This document shows positions 35,701-43,559 of a stretch of DNA of 64,000 nucleotides, one piece after another; the first letter of the stretch is position 1, and the number at the start of each line of letters is the position of its first letter. Source of the stretch: Lagopus muta (lineage: Eukaryota; Chordata; Aves; Galliformes; Phasianidae); the NCBI RefSeq assembly GCF_023343835.1, contig NC_064433.1:135745957-135809956 (forward strand). The letters run 5' to 3'. Below the pieces are notes generated by a model. It worked only from the letters and a program-made list of their open reading frames with translations, did not search any database and was not told where the DNA came from. The position numbers and the translations under genes were made by a program.

Positions 35701-38572
35701 TTACAAAGAGTGAACAAGTGATTTATTCACCATGTCAGAAACCAACAGCCAACTTTCAGGGGACTGATCCAAAGGATCTTGAGCTCAGAATTCTTACAGC
35801 TCTTGCAAATGACCCTTTTCACAGCATTCTGCAGTACCTACAATTTCTTTTTTCTAGTCCACTTCAACACACGAGGCAGCCAACTGCCTTCAACCACTGA
35901 GCACCTCAAACTTCCTTGATACATACATGGGCAGAGCAAGAAGCACACTGCTGTCAGCTGAGGGCATGCAGCTCGCTGTGCTGCTGCTGCAGAGAACTGC
36001 TGGATTCTATTTGATGATAATTAGCAGAAAAGAAGCAAAAAAGCAGAAGCATCTTGCTCATTTTCCAGTTGTGGGGAGGTGATTCCACAGGGACTTGCAA
36101 ATGTCACGAAGGCCTCTCTTTCACAGCAGGTATTTAAGTAACCTGAGAATGTGGCATGCTTTGTACCTGCACCTCCTGCACTGCAGGTAATGAGGAAAAC
36201 AAAGTAAGGAGCTGAAATCTGCTGCAGCACACTGAGATGCCTGTGATAAGAGAAAATAATCGGCACTGACGCAGCGCCCACTTTGCTTCAGTAGACGTGC
36301 CCTGAGCTGGCTGCGAGCCCCTAGGGCACTGTGTTTCCTGGACAGCAGCAGTCAGCCGCAGTCCGTGGCCCTTCATGTCCACACCAAGAGCAAGGCCCTG
36401 GGTGCGAGGGGCAGCAGCTGGCAGCGGGTGTCTGACTGCAACGTGGATCACTTTCTTCTTCTCCCCTTTAATTAGTCAATGCTGAGCATTGTGCGCTGTT
36501 CTACAGCTACAGGAGCTGCCAGAACTTTCCCAGAAGTCAAAATTTCAAAACTTGGAAGCATTGAATGCATGTATCTCAAGACTGTGTGCAGCCTGATTGT
36601 GTGGTAAGGTCAGACTGCACTCTGAGAGATTTTGCATTCCTTCTATGAAAGGACTGAGAACAAAACCCTTCCCACAACATACTCAGAAACACTTCAATGA
36701 TTGCACAGCATGTGCCAAGCTAGGAAATCTTATTTGATGTCACTTTGTTACTTGAAAACCCAAGGGTAAAGCACTGTTCCCCGTGACAAACCAATCTCAT
36801 CCTTCTGCTTTTAGGTCTCTCCTCTGTGAAGCCTTCCACCTCCGTGCTCCTCTCTTTTCTTCCCAGACCTAGTGGGCCCTCCAGTCCCACTCCCGGTCTC
36901 TTTGCTGCTTTACTACTTCTCTTCAACCTCAACCTTTTTGTAGTGCTTCTTAAACTTCAGCTCTTAGGTTTTTCTCCTTTCAGTATCTTACCAGCCTCCC
37001 ACAAAACAGCCCAGAGGAGAGTTACTCCAGCTGCAGCAAGGAGGTGTCAGTATCTTGCCTCATGTGACAAGTGACAGAATCACAGAATCACAGAATGGCC
37101 CGGGTTGGAAGGGACCTCAAGGATCATGAATCTCCAACCCCCCTGCCACAGGCAGGGCCACCAACCTCCACATTTAACACTAGACCAGGCTGCCCAGGGC
37201 CCCATCCAATCTGGCCTGGAACACCTCCAGGGCATCCACAACCTCTGTGGGCAGCCTCTTCCAGCACTCACCACTCTCTCTGTAAAGAATTTCCCCCTGA
37301 CATCTGCATCCCCCTGACAGGATGCAAGAAATCATGTCCCAGGGGTGGTTTAGACTGAATATCAGTGACAGTTTCTTCATGGAGAGGATGGTCAAGCATT
37401 GAAACAAGCCACTCGGGGAAAAAGTGGGATCCTCATTCCTGAAGTATTTAAGAGGTGTGTTGACGCAGCACTAAGGAAGAAGGCTTAGTGGTGGGACTCA
37501 TGCTGTTAGGTGATGGTTGGACCTGGTGATCTCAGAGATCTCTCGGTGATTTTATGAGACTCCCAAAGTACAGTGGCTGTCCTCCATTCATAGAATCATA
37601 GAACCATTAAGATTGGAAAAGACAACTAAGATCATCATGTCCAATCATCAGCCTATCCCCACCATGCCCAGTAAACATGTCCGTCCGTGCTACATTTCCA
37701 CATTACTTCAACACTTCCAGGGACAGTGACTCGCAAGCCCCCCGGGCAATCCGTGCCAGTGCCTTATCACATTTTCTGAGAAGAAATGTTTCCTAACGTC
37801 CAATCTGAACCTCTCTTGGTGCAACTTGGGGCCATTCCCTCATGTCCTGTTGCTGTTACCTGGAAGAAATCGCTGACTCCCACCTCACTACAGCCTCCTT
37901 TCAGGTCATTGCACGGAGCAATAAGGTCTCCCCTGAGCTTCCTCTTCTCTAGGCTGAATGATCCCAGCTCCCTCAGCCCTTCTCCCAGGGCAGCCTCCCA
38001 TACAGCCACACTGCATAACACCGAAGTGGGACAAAGCCTGGAGCCACCCAAACAGGTACTTTGCCTACCGGCATAAAATGCAGATTACTGGCTGTGCAGC
38101 CAGGGCGGAGGAATTCTCCCTAAAAAATAAACAAACAAAATAACCTCCTCTCACTCCGCCTTACATGCATGCTTCGCATTGCTAAGGTGCGAAGCACAGC
38201 AGAGGACTCCATTTCACACTCATACTCTAAATTCCAGTGTTAACACACTGACGGTACTGTGCACTCGAAGCCTAGGAACCCATCGCTTTGCCCTCATACA
38301 GAGTAGCATTTCTCTAATATCCAGGATGCAGCGTATTTCTGGAAACTCACAGCACCCTCTGAGACCTTCCACAACATCTGTAACCCCTGACAGCTTCGGC
38401 TGCCCAACTACGAGAACTCCAGTCGGTTTCCAATCGTACCGTACCGTACCGTTCCTCCCCTGGAGGCCGTTGCCCCGCGTTGTCCCGTCCCCTCTCCCGT
38501 CGCAGCGGGCAGGCGCTGGCAGCCCCCTCTGCTCCCCGCAGCGAGACTTACCGGCTGCCCCGCGCCGGCCAT
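11698..38572 (-). CDS. SEPTIN10: Septin-10, ten coding exons (spliced, 427 aa)
   Basis: Septins are GTP-binding proteins that polymerise into hetero-oligomeric filaments at the cortex and cytoskeleton. I joined exons 38552-38572, 31129-31243, 30318-30513, 28637-28823, 25039-25200, 24227-24323, 22270-22438, 15388-15520, 12840-13027 and 11698-11713. All junctions are GT/AG, the phases agree, and the sum is 1,284 nt, giving 427 residues plus stop. Visible: P-loop GETGSGKS at 46-53, G3 STVGFGD at 98-104, a G4-position IGKAD at 180-184, the septin unique element (about 260-310, including [11 protein letters not shown] and [11 protein letters not shown]), and a C-terminal charged coiled coil (about 320-400). 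Length and STVG fit the SEPT6 group (SEPT6/8/10/11/14). I chose SEPTIN10 because SOWAHC lies head-to-head and the ending RKNSSFT resembles the human RKNSNFL end as I recall it. SEPT6/11/14 are less likely. The only odd point is G instead of A in the AKAD motif. Confidence 0.93.
11714..12839 (-). other. SEPTIN10: SEPTIN10 intron 9
   Basis: 1.1 kb between donor GTAAGTG and acceptor TTTTTCAG. AT-rich with an A-run near 11864-11885; no mobile element recognised. Confidence 0.8.
12840..13027 (-). CDS. SEPTIN10: SEPTIN10 exon 9, coiled coil and tail
   Basis: 188 nt, acceptor CTTTCAACAG, donor GTAAGTG. It encodes [20 protein letters not shown], then [20 protein letters not shown] and a basic tail SLKRDKDRK. 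It ends two bases into a codon. If not spliced here, the reading frame stops three codons later with an intronic TAA at 12836-12838, giving a slightly shorter tail. Confidence 0.92.
13879..14057 (-). mobile_element. CR1 LINE, truncated
   Basis: Reversed CR1 3' end: AGAATCACAGAATCCTTAGA, GTTGGAAGGACATTTAAAGG, then TCCAGGATGGGGCATCCACC and GGGCAACCTGTTCCAGCATA. Same orientation as SEPTIN10. Confidence 0.92.
15290..15332. repeat. Paired ATCAACTAGTTG palindromes
   Basis: A perfect 14-bp palindrome ATCAACTAGTTGAT (15293-15306) is followed 6 bp later by ATCAACTAGTTG (15313-15324). The whole block is also an inverted repeat (AAAATCA at the left, TGATTTT at the right). It lies in intron 8, 56-98 nt past the exon 8 donor. 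Confidence 0.85.
15388..15520 (-). CDS. SEPTIN10: SEPTIN10 exon 8, start of C-terminal coiled coil
   Basis: 133 nt, acceptor GGACTTCAG, donor GTAAGTG. After the split serine codon it encodes [19 protein letters not shown], then [19 protein letters not shown]. Heptad-like spacing of L/F/V among E/K/R indicates the septin C-terminal coiled coil. Confidence 0.93.
15975..16410 (-). mobile_element. CR1-type LINE ORF2 relic (reverse transcriptase)
   Basis: On the minus strand, across frameshifts, one can read [20 protein letters not shown], then a [16 protein letters not shown]-like stretch, [20 protein letters not shown] (one stop omitted) and [19 protein letters not shown]. This is the RT palm order found in CR1-group LINEs. 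The YLDFSKAFD catalytic segment is recognisable but mutated. It comes from the middle of ORF2, unlike the usual 3'-end CR1 fragments, so it is probably an older insertion. Confidence 0.8.
19270..19286 (+). repeat. CA dinucleotide repeat
   Basis: About eight CA units followed by an A-run, in SEPTIN10 intron 7. Confidence 0.9.
22032..22248 (-). mobile_element. CR1 LINE, truncated 3' end
   Basis: Well-preserved reversed CR1 tail beginning ACAGAATCACAGAATGGCCC and continuing through GACCAGGCTGCCCAGGGCCC to CTCTCTGTAAAGAACTT. Its 5' end lies 22 nt past the exon 7 splice donor, same strand as the gene. It resembles the copy at 37073-37305. Confidence 0.95.
22270..22438 (-). CDS. SEPTIN10: SEPTIN10 exon 7, septin unique element
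   Basis: 169 nt, acceptor TGACTGATTAG, donor GTAAGAG. It encodes [16 protein letters not shown], then [20 protein letters not shown] and [12 protein letters not shown]. This element shapes the filament interfaces. A CR1 copy begins 22 nt past its donor. Confidence 0.95.
22881..22948. repeat. Left arm of palindromic element around the mariner
   Basis: From CAGTAGTGGCTAATAACAG inward to AAAAATA. It is the inverted partner of 24135-24202 (8 mismatches over 77 nt if the mariner ends are counted), with the innermost 32 nt identical. This looks like one half of a short inverted-repeat element split by the mariner. Confidence 0.85.
22949..24134 (-). mobile_element. Mariner DNA transposon (Galluhop-like), near full length, inactive
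   Basis: About 1,186 bp. The ends are inverted (TGCAGGTCACTCCAAAAGTA at the left; the right end reversed reads TGCAGGTCATCCTGAAAGTA) and are flanked by TA at 22947-22948 and 24135-24136. The minus strand shows a decayed mariner transposase: [59 protein letters not shown], broken by several stops. The GDETW-type motif and the [10 protein letters not shown] motif are recognisable, but the protein cannot be functional as it stands. Confidence 0.9.
24135..24202. repeat. Right arm of palindromic element around the mariner
   Basis: Reverse complement partner of 22881-22948, ending CTGTTATTAGCCACCACTG. Its outer edge lies 24 nt past the exon 6 splice donor. No clear target-site duplication was found outside the two arms. 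Confidence 0.85.
24227..24323 (-). CDS. SEPTIN10: SEPTIN10 exon 6 (residues 228-260)
   Basis: 97 nt, acceptor CTCTTGCAG, donor GTAAATG. It encodes [19 protein letters not shown] and then [13 protein letters not shown], the conserved segment before the septin unique element. The last base starts the valine codon completed in exon 7. Confidence 0.95.
24324..25038 (-). other. SEPTIN10: SEPTIN10 intron 5
   Basis: 0.7 kb of unique-looking sequence; no repeat or regulatory element recognised. Confidence 0.85.
25039..25200 (-). CDS. SEPTIN10: SEPTIN10 exon 5, G4 motif
   Basis: 162 nt (54 codons, phase 0 to 0), acceptor TTAATAG, donor GTAAGTAAG. It begins [15 protein letters not shown], the G4 guanine-recognition segment, and ends with [16 protein letters not shown]. 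Most septins I know have AKAD where this has GKAD. Confidence 0.95.
25201..28636 (-). other. SEPTIN10: SEPTIN10 intron 4
   Basis: 3.4 kb of AT-rich sequence. A short CA/A-rich tract is at about 25985-26027. No mobile element or extra exon recognised. Confidence 0.8.
25985..26027 (+). repeat. CA/A-rich simple sequence
   Basis: Two short CA runs separated by an A/G-rich stretch, in SEPTIN10 intron 4. Confidence 0.8.
28637..28823 (-). CDS. SEPTIN10: SEPTIN10 exon 4 (residues 111-173)
   Basis: 187 nt, acceptor CTTACAG, donor GTAAGAC. It encodes the strongly conserved septin stretch from [20 protein letters not shown] through [20 protein letters not shown], ending LDRK on a codon boundary. Confidence 0.95.
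28824..30317 (-). other. SEPTIN10: SEPTIN10 intron 3
   Basis: 1.5 kb, AT-rich, with short A-runs near 29060-29080 and 29935-29955. Nothing else recognised. Confidence 0.8.
30318..30513 (-). CDS. SEPTIN10: SEPTIN10 exon 3, P-loop and G3 motif
   Basis: 196 nt, acceptor AACTTTAG, donor GTAAGTG. It carries the Walker A motif GETGSGKST (residues 46-54), the switch I region (about 64-82) and the G3 motif STVGFGDQ (98-105). The switch I position where catalytic septins have threonine appears to be asparagine (HPNVRL), as expected for the SEPT6 group, which binds but does not hydrolyse GTP. Confidence 0.95.
30514..31128 (-). other. SEPTIN10: SEPTIN10 intron 2
   Basis: 0.6 kb, AT-rich, with a T-run at about 30640-30653 on the plus strand. 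Nothing else recognised. Confidence 0.85.
31129..31243 (-). CDS. SEPTIN10: SEPTIN10 exon 2 (residues 8-45)
   Basis: 115 nt between an acceptor with a very long T-rich tract (the A-rich run at 31251-31280 on the plus strand) ending ATTGCAG, and the donor GTAGGTG. It encodes [20 protein letters not shown] and then [10 protein letters not shown], the conserved septin lead-in to the P-loop. It ends one base into the codon of the first P-loop glycine. Confidence 0.93.
31481..31535 (+). repeat. T-run followed by G-rich tract
   Basis: A run of T leads into 13 consecutive G, then AGGAGGAGG, TGGGGGAGG, AAGGGG and ATGGGGG. On the transcribed SEPTIN10 RNA this is C-rich; on the plus strand it has enough G-runs for a quadruplex. 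Confidence 0.9.
34243..34302 (+). mobile_element. CR1 3'-end remnant
   Basis: About 60 bp resembling the CR1 end: CATGACTAGACAACCTTAGT, then GGTCTTTTCCAACCTTAATA and TTCTAT. Very short; opposite in orientation to SEPTIN10. Confidence 0.65.
37073..37305 (-). mobile_element. CR1 LINE, truncated 3' end
   Basis: Reversed CR1 tail starting with doubled CAGAATCA and reading GGCCCGGGTTGGAAGGGACC, then CAGGCTGCCCAGGGCCCCAT and TCTGTAAAGAATTTCCCCCT. Well preserved. Confidence 0.95.
37325..37562 (+). mobile_element. CR1 LINE fragment, different subfamily
   Basis: Forward CR1-like sequence: CAGTGACAGTTTCTTCATGG, AGAGGATGGTCAAGCATTGA, GTATTTAAGAGGTGTGTTGA, AGGTGATGGTTGGACCTGGT, ending GTGATTTTATGAGAC. 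More diverged than its neighbours. Confidence 0.82.
37588..38000 (-). mobile_element. CR1 LINE, about 410 bp
   Basis: Reversed CR1 beginning TCATAGAATCATAGAACCAT and AAGATTGGAAAAGACAACTA. It continues through CATTCCCTCATGTCCTGTTG and AATAAGGTCTCCCCTGAGCT to CTCAGCCCTTCTCCCAGGGC. It includes the end of the ORF2-coding part. Confidence 0.93.
38436..38451 (+). repeat. Short GTACC tandem repeat
   Basis: Three and a partial copies of a GTACC unit at the edge of the CpG island, about 100 bp inside SEPTIN10 intron 1. Confidence 0.85.
38552..38572 (-). CDS. SEPTIN10: SEPTIN10 exon 1, start codon and first 7 residues
   Basis: On the minus strand an ATG in good context (GGGGCCATGG) opens MAGAGQP and is followed at once by the donor GTAAGTCTC. 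It ends on a codon boundary and exon 2 starts on one, so the join is in frame. No other ATG with a nearby consensus donor was noticed in the island. The short N-terminus resembles SEPT6, whose first exon is also only a few residues. The transcription start should lie a little above 38572 but cannot be fixed by eye. Confidence 0.8.
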
Positions 38573-38900
38573 GGCCCCGGGAGGGACGGAGAGCGGCGAG
38601 ACAAGACGGAGCGCCGCGACAGAACCCTCCCATCCTCCGCAGCCCCAGCGGGGACCGGGAGGAGTCGTTCGGCGGAGGGGCGGGCGCGGGGGCAGCGCGC
38701 ACCCAGCGGGCGTTGGGGAAGGCGGTCGGACGCGGGGCCGCCTCGCTGAGCCGCCCCGGCCCCTCCCGGCCGGAGGAGGGCGCGCCGGCGCCGCGGCTCT
38801 GAACCGGCCGCGCCGCCCGGAGGAGGGGCCCGGGCGGCAACGGCGGCCGCGCCGCACCCTGGGCGGCAGTCAGCGGCAGCGCGATGGGGAAGCGGCGGTG
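38573..38900. promoter_or_regulatory. Bidirectional CpG-island promoter of SEPTIN10 and SOWAHC
   Basis: Only 328 bp separate the SEPTIN10 start codon (minus strand) from the SOWAHC start codon (plus strand). The interval is extremely GC- and CpG-rich, has no TATA box in either direction, and holds GC boxes such as GGGGCGGGC near 38675. The island continues through the SOWAHC coding region. Both 5' UTRs must lie in or overlap this interval. Co-regulation is inferred from the geometry. Confidence 0.75.
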
Positions 38901-40367
38901 ATGGCGGAGCCAGCCGAGCTGGGCCAGGAGACGGTGGTGCGGTTCCTGGCGGAGCGGGGCGGGCGGGCGCGCCACGAGGAGCTGCGGGAGCATTTCCGGG
39001 GCTGGCTCAGCCCCCCGGAGCCCGAGCGCCGCGCCGCCGCCCGGCAGCACTTCAAGGAACTGGTCAACGCCGTGGCCACCGTGCGCCAGGAGCCCGACAC
39101 CGGCGTCAAGTACGTGTGCCTCCGGCGCCGGTACTGCGCCCCGGGAGCCGCCGGCGCCGTGAGCCCCGAGGCGGCGGCGGAGGGCAGCGGGGAGCGGCCG
39201 AGCCCACCGCCCTCCCCGCGGGCGGGCGCTGAGCGGGAGGCGGCGGCGCGCGGAGATGCCGGCGGCCGCGCGGAGCCCGAGGGGCGGCGGGGTGAGGCGC
39301 CCCTGCCGAACCCGGCAGCGGGCGGAGGGCAGCGGAAGGGCTCCCGGCGAGGACCGGCGCCCGGCCGCGGCGGCGGCGGCGAGGAGGCGGCAGTAACGGC
39401 GGAGGAGGCAGCGGAGGGGTCCGGCGGGGCGGCGGGCGGCCGCAGGAGCCTGAGGGAGACGGCGAGGGGCGGCTCGCCGCAGCTGAAGCGCGGCGTCCCG
39501 CCCGGAGGGGGTCGCGGACGCAGCGGTGGAGGCGACTCGGACAGCGCCTCGGTGGCCTCGTCCTCCGCCGAGGAGGAGGGCAGCACGACGGGCTCGGTGG
39601 CTTTGGACCCGCTGGAGCACGCGTGGATGCTGTCGGCTTCGGACGGGCGGTGGGAGACGCTGGAGGGGCTGCTGAGCTGCGAGCCGGCGCTGTTCTGTAA
39701 GAAGGACTTCATCACCGGCTTCACGGCGCTGCATTGGGCCGCCAAGCATGGGCGCCAGGAGCTGCTGGCCACCCTGGTCAACTTTGCTCAGCGGCACCAG
39801 CTGCCTGTGGACATCAATGCGCGCACCAGCGGCGGGCACACGGCGCTGCACATCGCCGCCATGCACGGCCACACCGAGGTGGTGAAGCTGCTGGTGGGTG
39901 CCTACGATGCCGATGTGGACATCCGCGACTACAGCGGGCGTAAGGCTGCCCAGTATCTGCACCAGGGCACCTCGGGGGACATGCGGAGCCTGGTGGGAGC
40001 CCTGGATGAGGAGGAGGAAGAAGAGGAAGGGGCCACCAGCAACGGGAGCGTGCGCTGGAGGCTCTCCAAGGTGTTGCCCTCCAACCTCATGAGCTACCGC
40101 CTTTCCCACCACCATCACCACCATCACAGCGCTGGGGAGGAAAACGAGGGTGCCGATGGGGCAGCGGTGCCAGGCAAGGGCAAGGAGATGGCCAGGAAAG
40201 CCTCAGGCAGCGGGCGGATGAAGCCTCGGCTTAATAAGATCCGCTTCAGGACTCAGATCATCCACAACACGCCCTCCTTTCGTGGTGACAATGAAGAGGA
40301 TGAGCACGAGGAGAAATCCCTGAAGACATCGTTCAAGCTCAGGCCAAAGTCCAACATCTTTGGGTAG
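38901..40367 (+). CDS. SOWAHC: Sosondowah ankyrin repeat family member C (single exon, 488 aa)
   Basis: Intronless gene of the SOWAH family (formerly ANKRD57), an ankyrin-repeat protein with no established biochemical activity that I know of. Residues 1-75 (AELGQETVVRFLAERGGRA, later HFKELVNAVATVRQEP and KYVCLRRRY) form the N-terminal SOWAH domain. Residues about 85-235 are low-complexity G/A/E/R-rich sequence, ending in the family motif DSDSASVASSSAEEE. Then come DPLEHAWMLSASDG and two clear ankyrin repeats (about 269-300 and 310-345, GFTALHWAAKHGRQELL and HTALHIAAMHGHTEVVKLL). An acidic run (about 369-376), a seven-histidine run (about 402-408), and a conserved end (KPRLNKIRFRTQI, LRPKSNIFG) follow. 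I chose the ATG at 38901 because MAEPAELG matches the human start as I recall it. An in-frame ATG at 38571 would add 110 residues of unconvincing GC-rich sequence. Confidence 0.95.
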   Translation: MAEPAELGQETVVRFLAERGGRARHEELREHFRGWLSPPEPERRAAARQHFKELVNAVATVRQEPDTGVKYVCLRRRYCAPGAAGAVSPEAAAEGSGERPSPPPSPRAGAEREAAARGDAGGRAEPEGRRGEAPLPNPAAGGGQRKGSRRGPAPGRGGGGEEAAVTAEEAAEGSGGAAGGRRSLRETARGGSPQLKRGVPPGGGRGRSGGGDSDSASVASSSAEEEGSTTGSVALDPLEHAWMLSASDGRWETLEGLLSCEPALFCKKDFITGFTALHWAAKHGRQELLATLVNFAQRHQLPVDINARTSGGHTALHIAAMHGHTEVVKLLVGAYDADVDIRDYSGRKAAQYLHQGTSGDMRSLVGALDEEEEEEEGATSNGSVRWRLSKVLPSNLMSYRLSHHHHHHHSAGEENEGADGAAVPGKGKEMARKASGSGRMKPRLNKIRFRTQIIHNTPSFRGDNEEDEHEEKSLKTSFKLRPKSNIFG

Positions 40368-43235
40368 GGTCAAGGGGGAGGTGGGTGCCTGGACCAGAGT
40401 GCCCCAGGTTGTAGGTTGAAGCAGGTGCTCGTCTGAACTCGTGTTCTTGGGGGAGGTGGGTCCCAGAGCCTTGCTGGAATCTGCAGTTGGGTTTCTGGCA
40501 GCTGCCGAAGAGGTGGTGCCTTGGCTGGGCCCTTGCTGGGACAAGGGGCAGTGGGTGAGCTGAGAAACGCTGGGATGCTTCTGGGTCAGAAACGTGTTCA
40601 TAAACCTCCTAGGATTAGCGAGTTGAGCGAGGGAAAGGAAAATGCAGATGTTCTACTCTTGTATTATCAACCCGTACTATAAATTGCTCATAACTTGCTG
40701 TGTAAGAGCACCACCTCAGTAATATGCAGGTGTATTTTAAGTTTCTTGTTAACAGCAATACCACCTGGCACGGTGTGGAGTTGGTACCCAAAATGAGATC
40801 ATATGTAACAGTTTCCTGTCAGAATCCAAATTTCAGTCCAGCAAAGACTTGAGTCTGTGTTGACTTTATGCATTGAAAATTGCCGGATTTGATGTTGCAA
40901 ATAATAAAAAAAAAGCATTGCACTGCAAACAATGAACAAAGTTAGCCGTGTGCTGAAGTCTCTGCTGTCTGAGGTACTACTGATCTTGCTTGTCACTGTT
41001 GGGATACTGATACAGTGTAAGTGAAGAGTCTTTTATATATTTGGTATCTTATTTTGTCTTAGGCAAAGCAGTTTTATGTTAATCACTGTGAATTCTCAAG
41101 TGCCAGACCTAGTACAGTTCTGTTTATTAAGTCTGGTCAAGTCTTGTTACTGTTGTTTGTGTAACTCACTGCATTCGAAAACAGAAAATTGTGTTGAATG
41201 TGTTACTTGTGAAAGTCACTCTGCTCTAGAAAAGAGCACAGACACCATTGCATGCAATTTTCACGTGGTCCTGTAATGTAGAAGGTACAGATCTGTGTTT
41301 GCTAAAAACTCAGGTGCCAATCCCTTCAACTTACTTTGTGAATAGGAGGAAGAGAAAAGGAGCAGGGGAGGTACAAAGTGAATAACCAGAACTCTGAAGT
41401 TCCGTTCCTCTCAGTAAAACCAGTGTGATGAGTGATGGCAATGGTGTTTGAGTTCTTTTAAACTTGTATTTCCAGAGAAATAATAACCAAGGCTTTGAAC
41501 ATGCTATCTGTCTGCTAAAGCTTTCTGAGACCTTGAATCTTGTTTCTCTGCTTTAGTGGTGGCAATTCCAGTGAAATCTAGGAGGCTCTCATTGAGAATG
41601 AGCTGCCCCTGGATCCTGAATGCTGCTCAAGGTGGAAGTTCAGCTGTGCTTAGATATTAAGGTACTGCCAGTCTCAATGCAACGTTTGTCAGAGTGTGTT
41701 TCAAGTTGGCTTCCTCAGAATGTATGTGCCAGCCCATCAGGTAGCTTTAACAGAAAGTGCTTAGACTTCGACACAGTAAATTCCAAACCTGAGACACTGA
41801 TGAAGTATGCTCCCTAGCTGCTAGAACACTTCATGGGGAAACTGCTGCTGGGAGTGGTGCACTTTCAAGGTAACAGCTGTCTGTGGCTGTTGCTGGTGGC
41901 TTATGCTTTTAGTGACAGAGGAAGGGAGTGGCAGCGATTTATCTGTTTCAGACTTCCCATGCAGATAAATTACCAGTATCTGCACTTTGTGTCAAAACCT
42001 AATGAAAGTCAGTGTTTGCATAAGCATGCAGGCGGCATTTAAGTGTTTCTGGGAGTAGTTACATTGAAAATAACTGAAACTCTGTATAGGTGCTGGTCAT
42101 TAATTTCACGCAGAAAGGCTAGAAATTATACAGAGCTTCTGCTTTAATTTATAATTTATAGCTATAATATAGATTTCATGTGCCTTCTTTTTGGGTTGGT
42201 TGCTACAAATACAATGGATATAATCAGTTTTGCAAAGCACTTTGTCTTTACATCTGAACAGGACCAGGAATTTTTCTTCAGCCTTTCCTTTTTAGGCTCA
42301 TACAACAATTGAGTGTCTGAAAAAAATCATACACCTAATTCTGCAAAGTTCGTTTGCACCAGAGGAGAGAATTAAATGCTGAAGTCCTAAACTCCCTTCA
42401 TTACGGAAGGTAAATAGCTTTTTAGGCTTCTGCAAAAAGGTCTCCAATTGGACATTTGCAACATGAACTTTCTACAACATGGCAGTTCTGAACTGAGTAT
42501 GTTCCAAGCAACTATCTACTTCCCAGTCTAATTAAAGTAACTTTCTGCTTACCATTTCTTCAGAGGATCTGTTGAGTGAAGTGTTTTTCTTTTCACATGT
42601 GAATAGCAAATAATTGCACAAACATATTGAGTCCTAGCTGTTGGGGTTTGAGGAAATTATTTGTGAGCTTTGATGCTTTGGGATTTGGAATACAGCATAG
42701 TTTGGGTTTTAAAAGACTAACTGGAACATCATTTTATCTTGTGTAATACAGTAGAACTTGGTAATTACTAAGGGAACTTGGAAAATGTTCCCTTATGCAT
42801 CATTCTCACTCACTGTTTGAAGTATCTAAGTGAAAGCTTTTGCCAACTCATATGATGTAACTGACTGTTAGCTCACGAGACTTCATGATAATGGTCCAAA
42901 GTCTTTCTCAAGGTGGAGTGCCATTGCAGCAATTTCAAACCCTAAGAAATTGGTACTGTTGGTGTTAGAGATATATTGACAAATGGCTGGATAACCTCTA
43001 GTGTCTGTTTGCTCTGCAGGACTAAAGCACTTTGATTTCACATTATGACTTGTCACATTCCACACGGTTACTTTTTATAACATGAGCTGAAACTTATGTT
43101 TTGTTTGGAGATAGGAAAGGCTTGATGCCCTGTTCCAGGATATGTACAATCTAAAGGTACTCTTGAGTCAAATATTTTTGGATACATTGCCTAGAAATAT
43201 GTGAATTTGAAATAAAGTTGTATGGTACAGAAAAC
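40368..43235 (+). other. SOWAHC: SOWAHC 3' UTR (putative)
   Basis: After the TAG stop the sequence turns AT-rich with no further coding potential. AATAAA at 43211-43216 is followed by a T/GT-rich element near 43250, giving a 3' UTR of about 2.85 kb. An earlier weak signal lies in the A-rich run near 40904-40912. No intron or repeat was recognised. Confidence 0.55.
43211..43216 (+). terminator. Candidate polyadenylation signal of SOWAHC
   Basis: Canonical AATAAA followed about 35 nt later by a GTGTCTTTTT-type downstream element. Chosen over the A-run near 40904-40912 because of this downstream element. Confidence 0.5.
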
Positions 43236-43559
43236 TGGAGCACTTACTGGTGTCTTTTTAATAGTACACTGGAATGTCCTGTGTTTATTTACTTCCTGTG
43301 ACAGTGTGCAAGGCAGCGAGACTGCGATGTGAACATTGGATATCTTTTATTGTATCTTATGCTTGTGATATTCTAGAGGCCTGGAAGCCTGTCTCTTTTT
43401 TATTAACACTGCTTTTTATGGGTGTTTTTCTCAATGGTTAGGAGTTTAAAATCTGCAAGTTTTTGTTTTACTGAAATGAAAACAGCCAATGAATTATTAA
43501 GGCTTGAATCTACTCATGCATGCTACATACTCAGGTACTGCTTGCATACTGGATGGTAA

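Larger units (their letters stand above)
31244..38551 (-). other. SEPTIN10: SEPTIN10 intron 1
   Basis: 7.3 kb, the largest intron. It holds a G-rich tract (31481-31535), a GC-rich patch at about 32280-32540 without a recognisable exon, a small CR1 end (34243-34302) and three CR1 pieces (37073-38000). The CpG island begins in its first 100 bp or so next to exon 1. Confidence 0.8.

Noticed and set aside
38179-38802. 207-codon plus-strand ORF across the promoter
   Set aside because: Lies in the CpG island, is R/P/S-rich with no domain, and overlaps both start regions.
38220-40127. 635-codon minus-strand ORF (and a 303-codon one at 38870-39781)
   Set aside because: Antisense shadow of the GC-rich SOWAHC coding region; R/A/P/L-rich composition, no domain, and it would run across the SEPTIN10 first exon and promoter.
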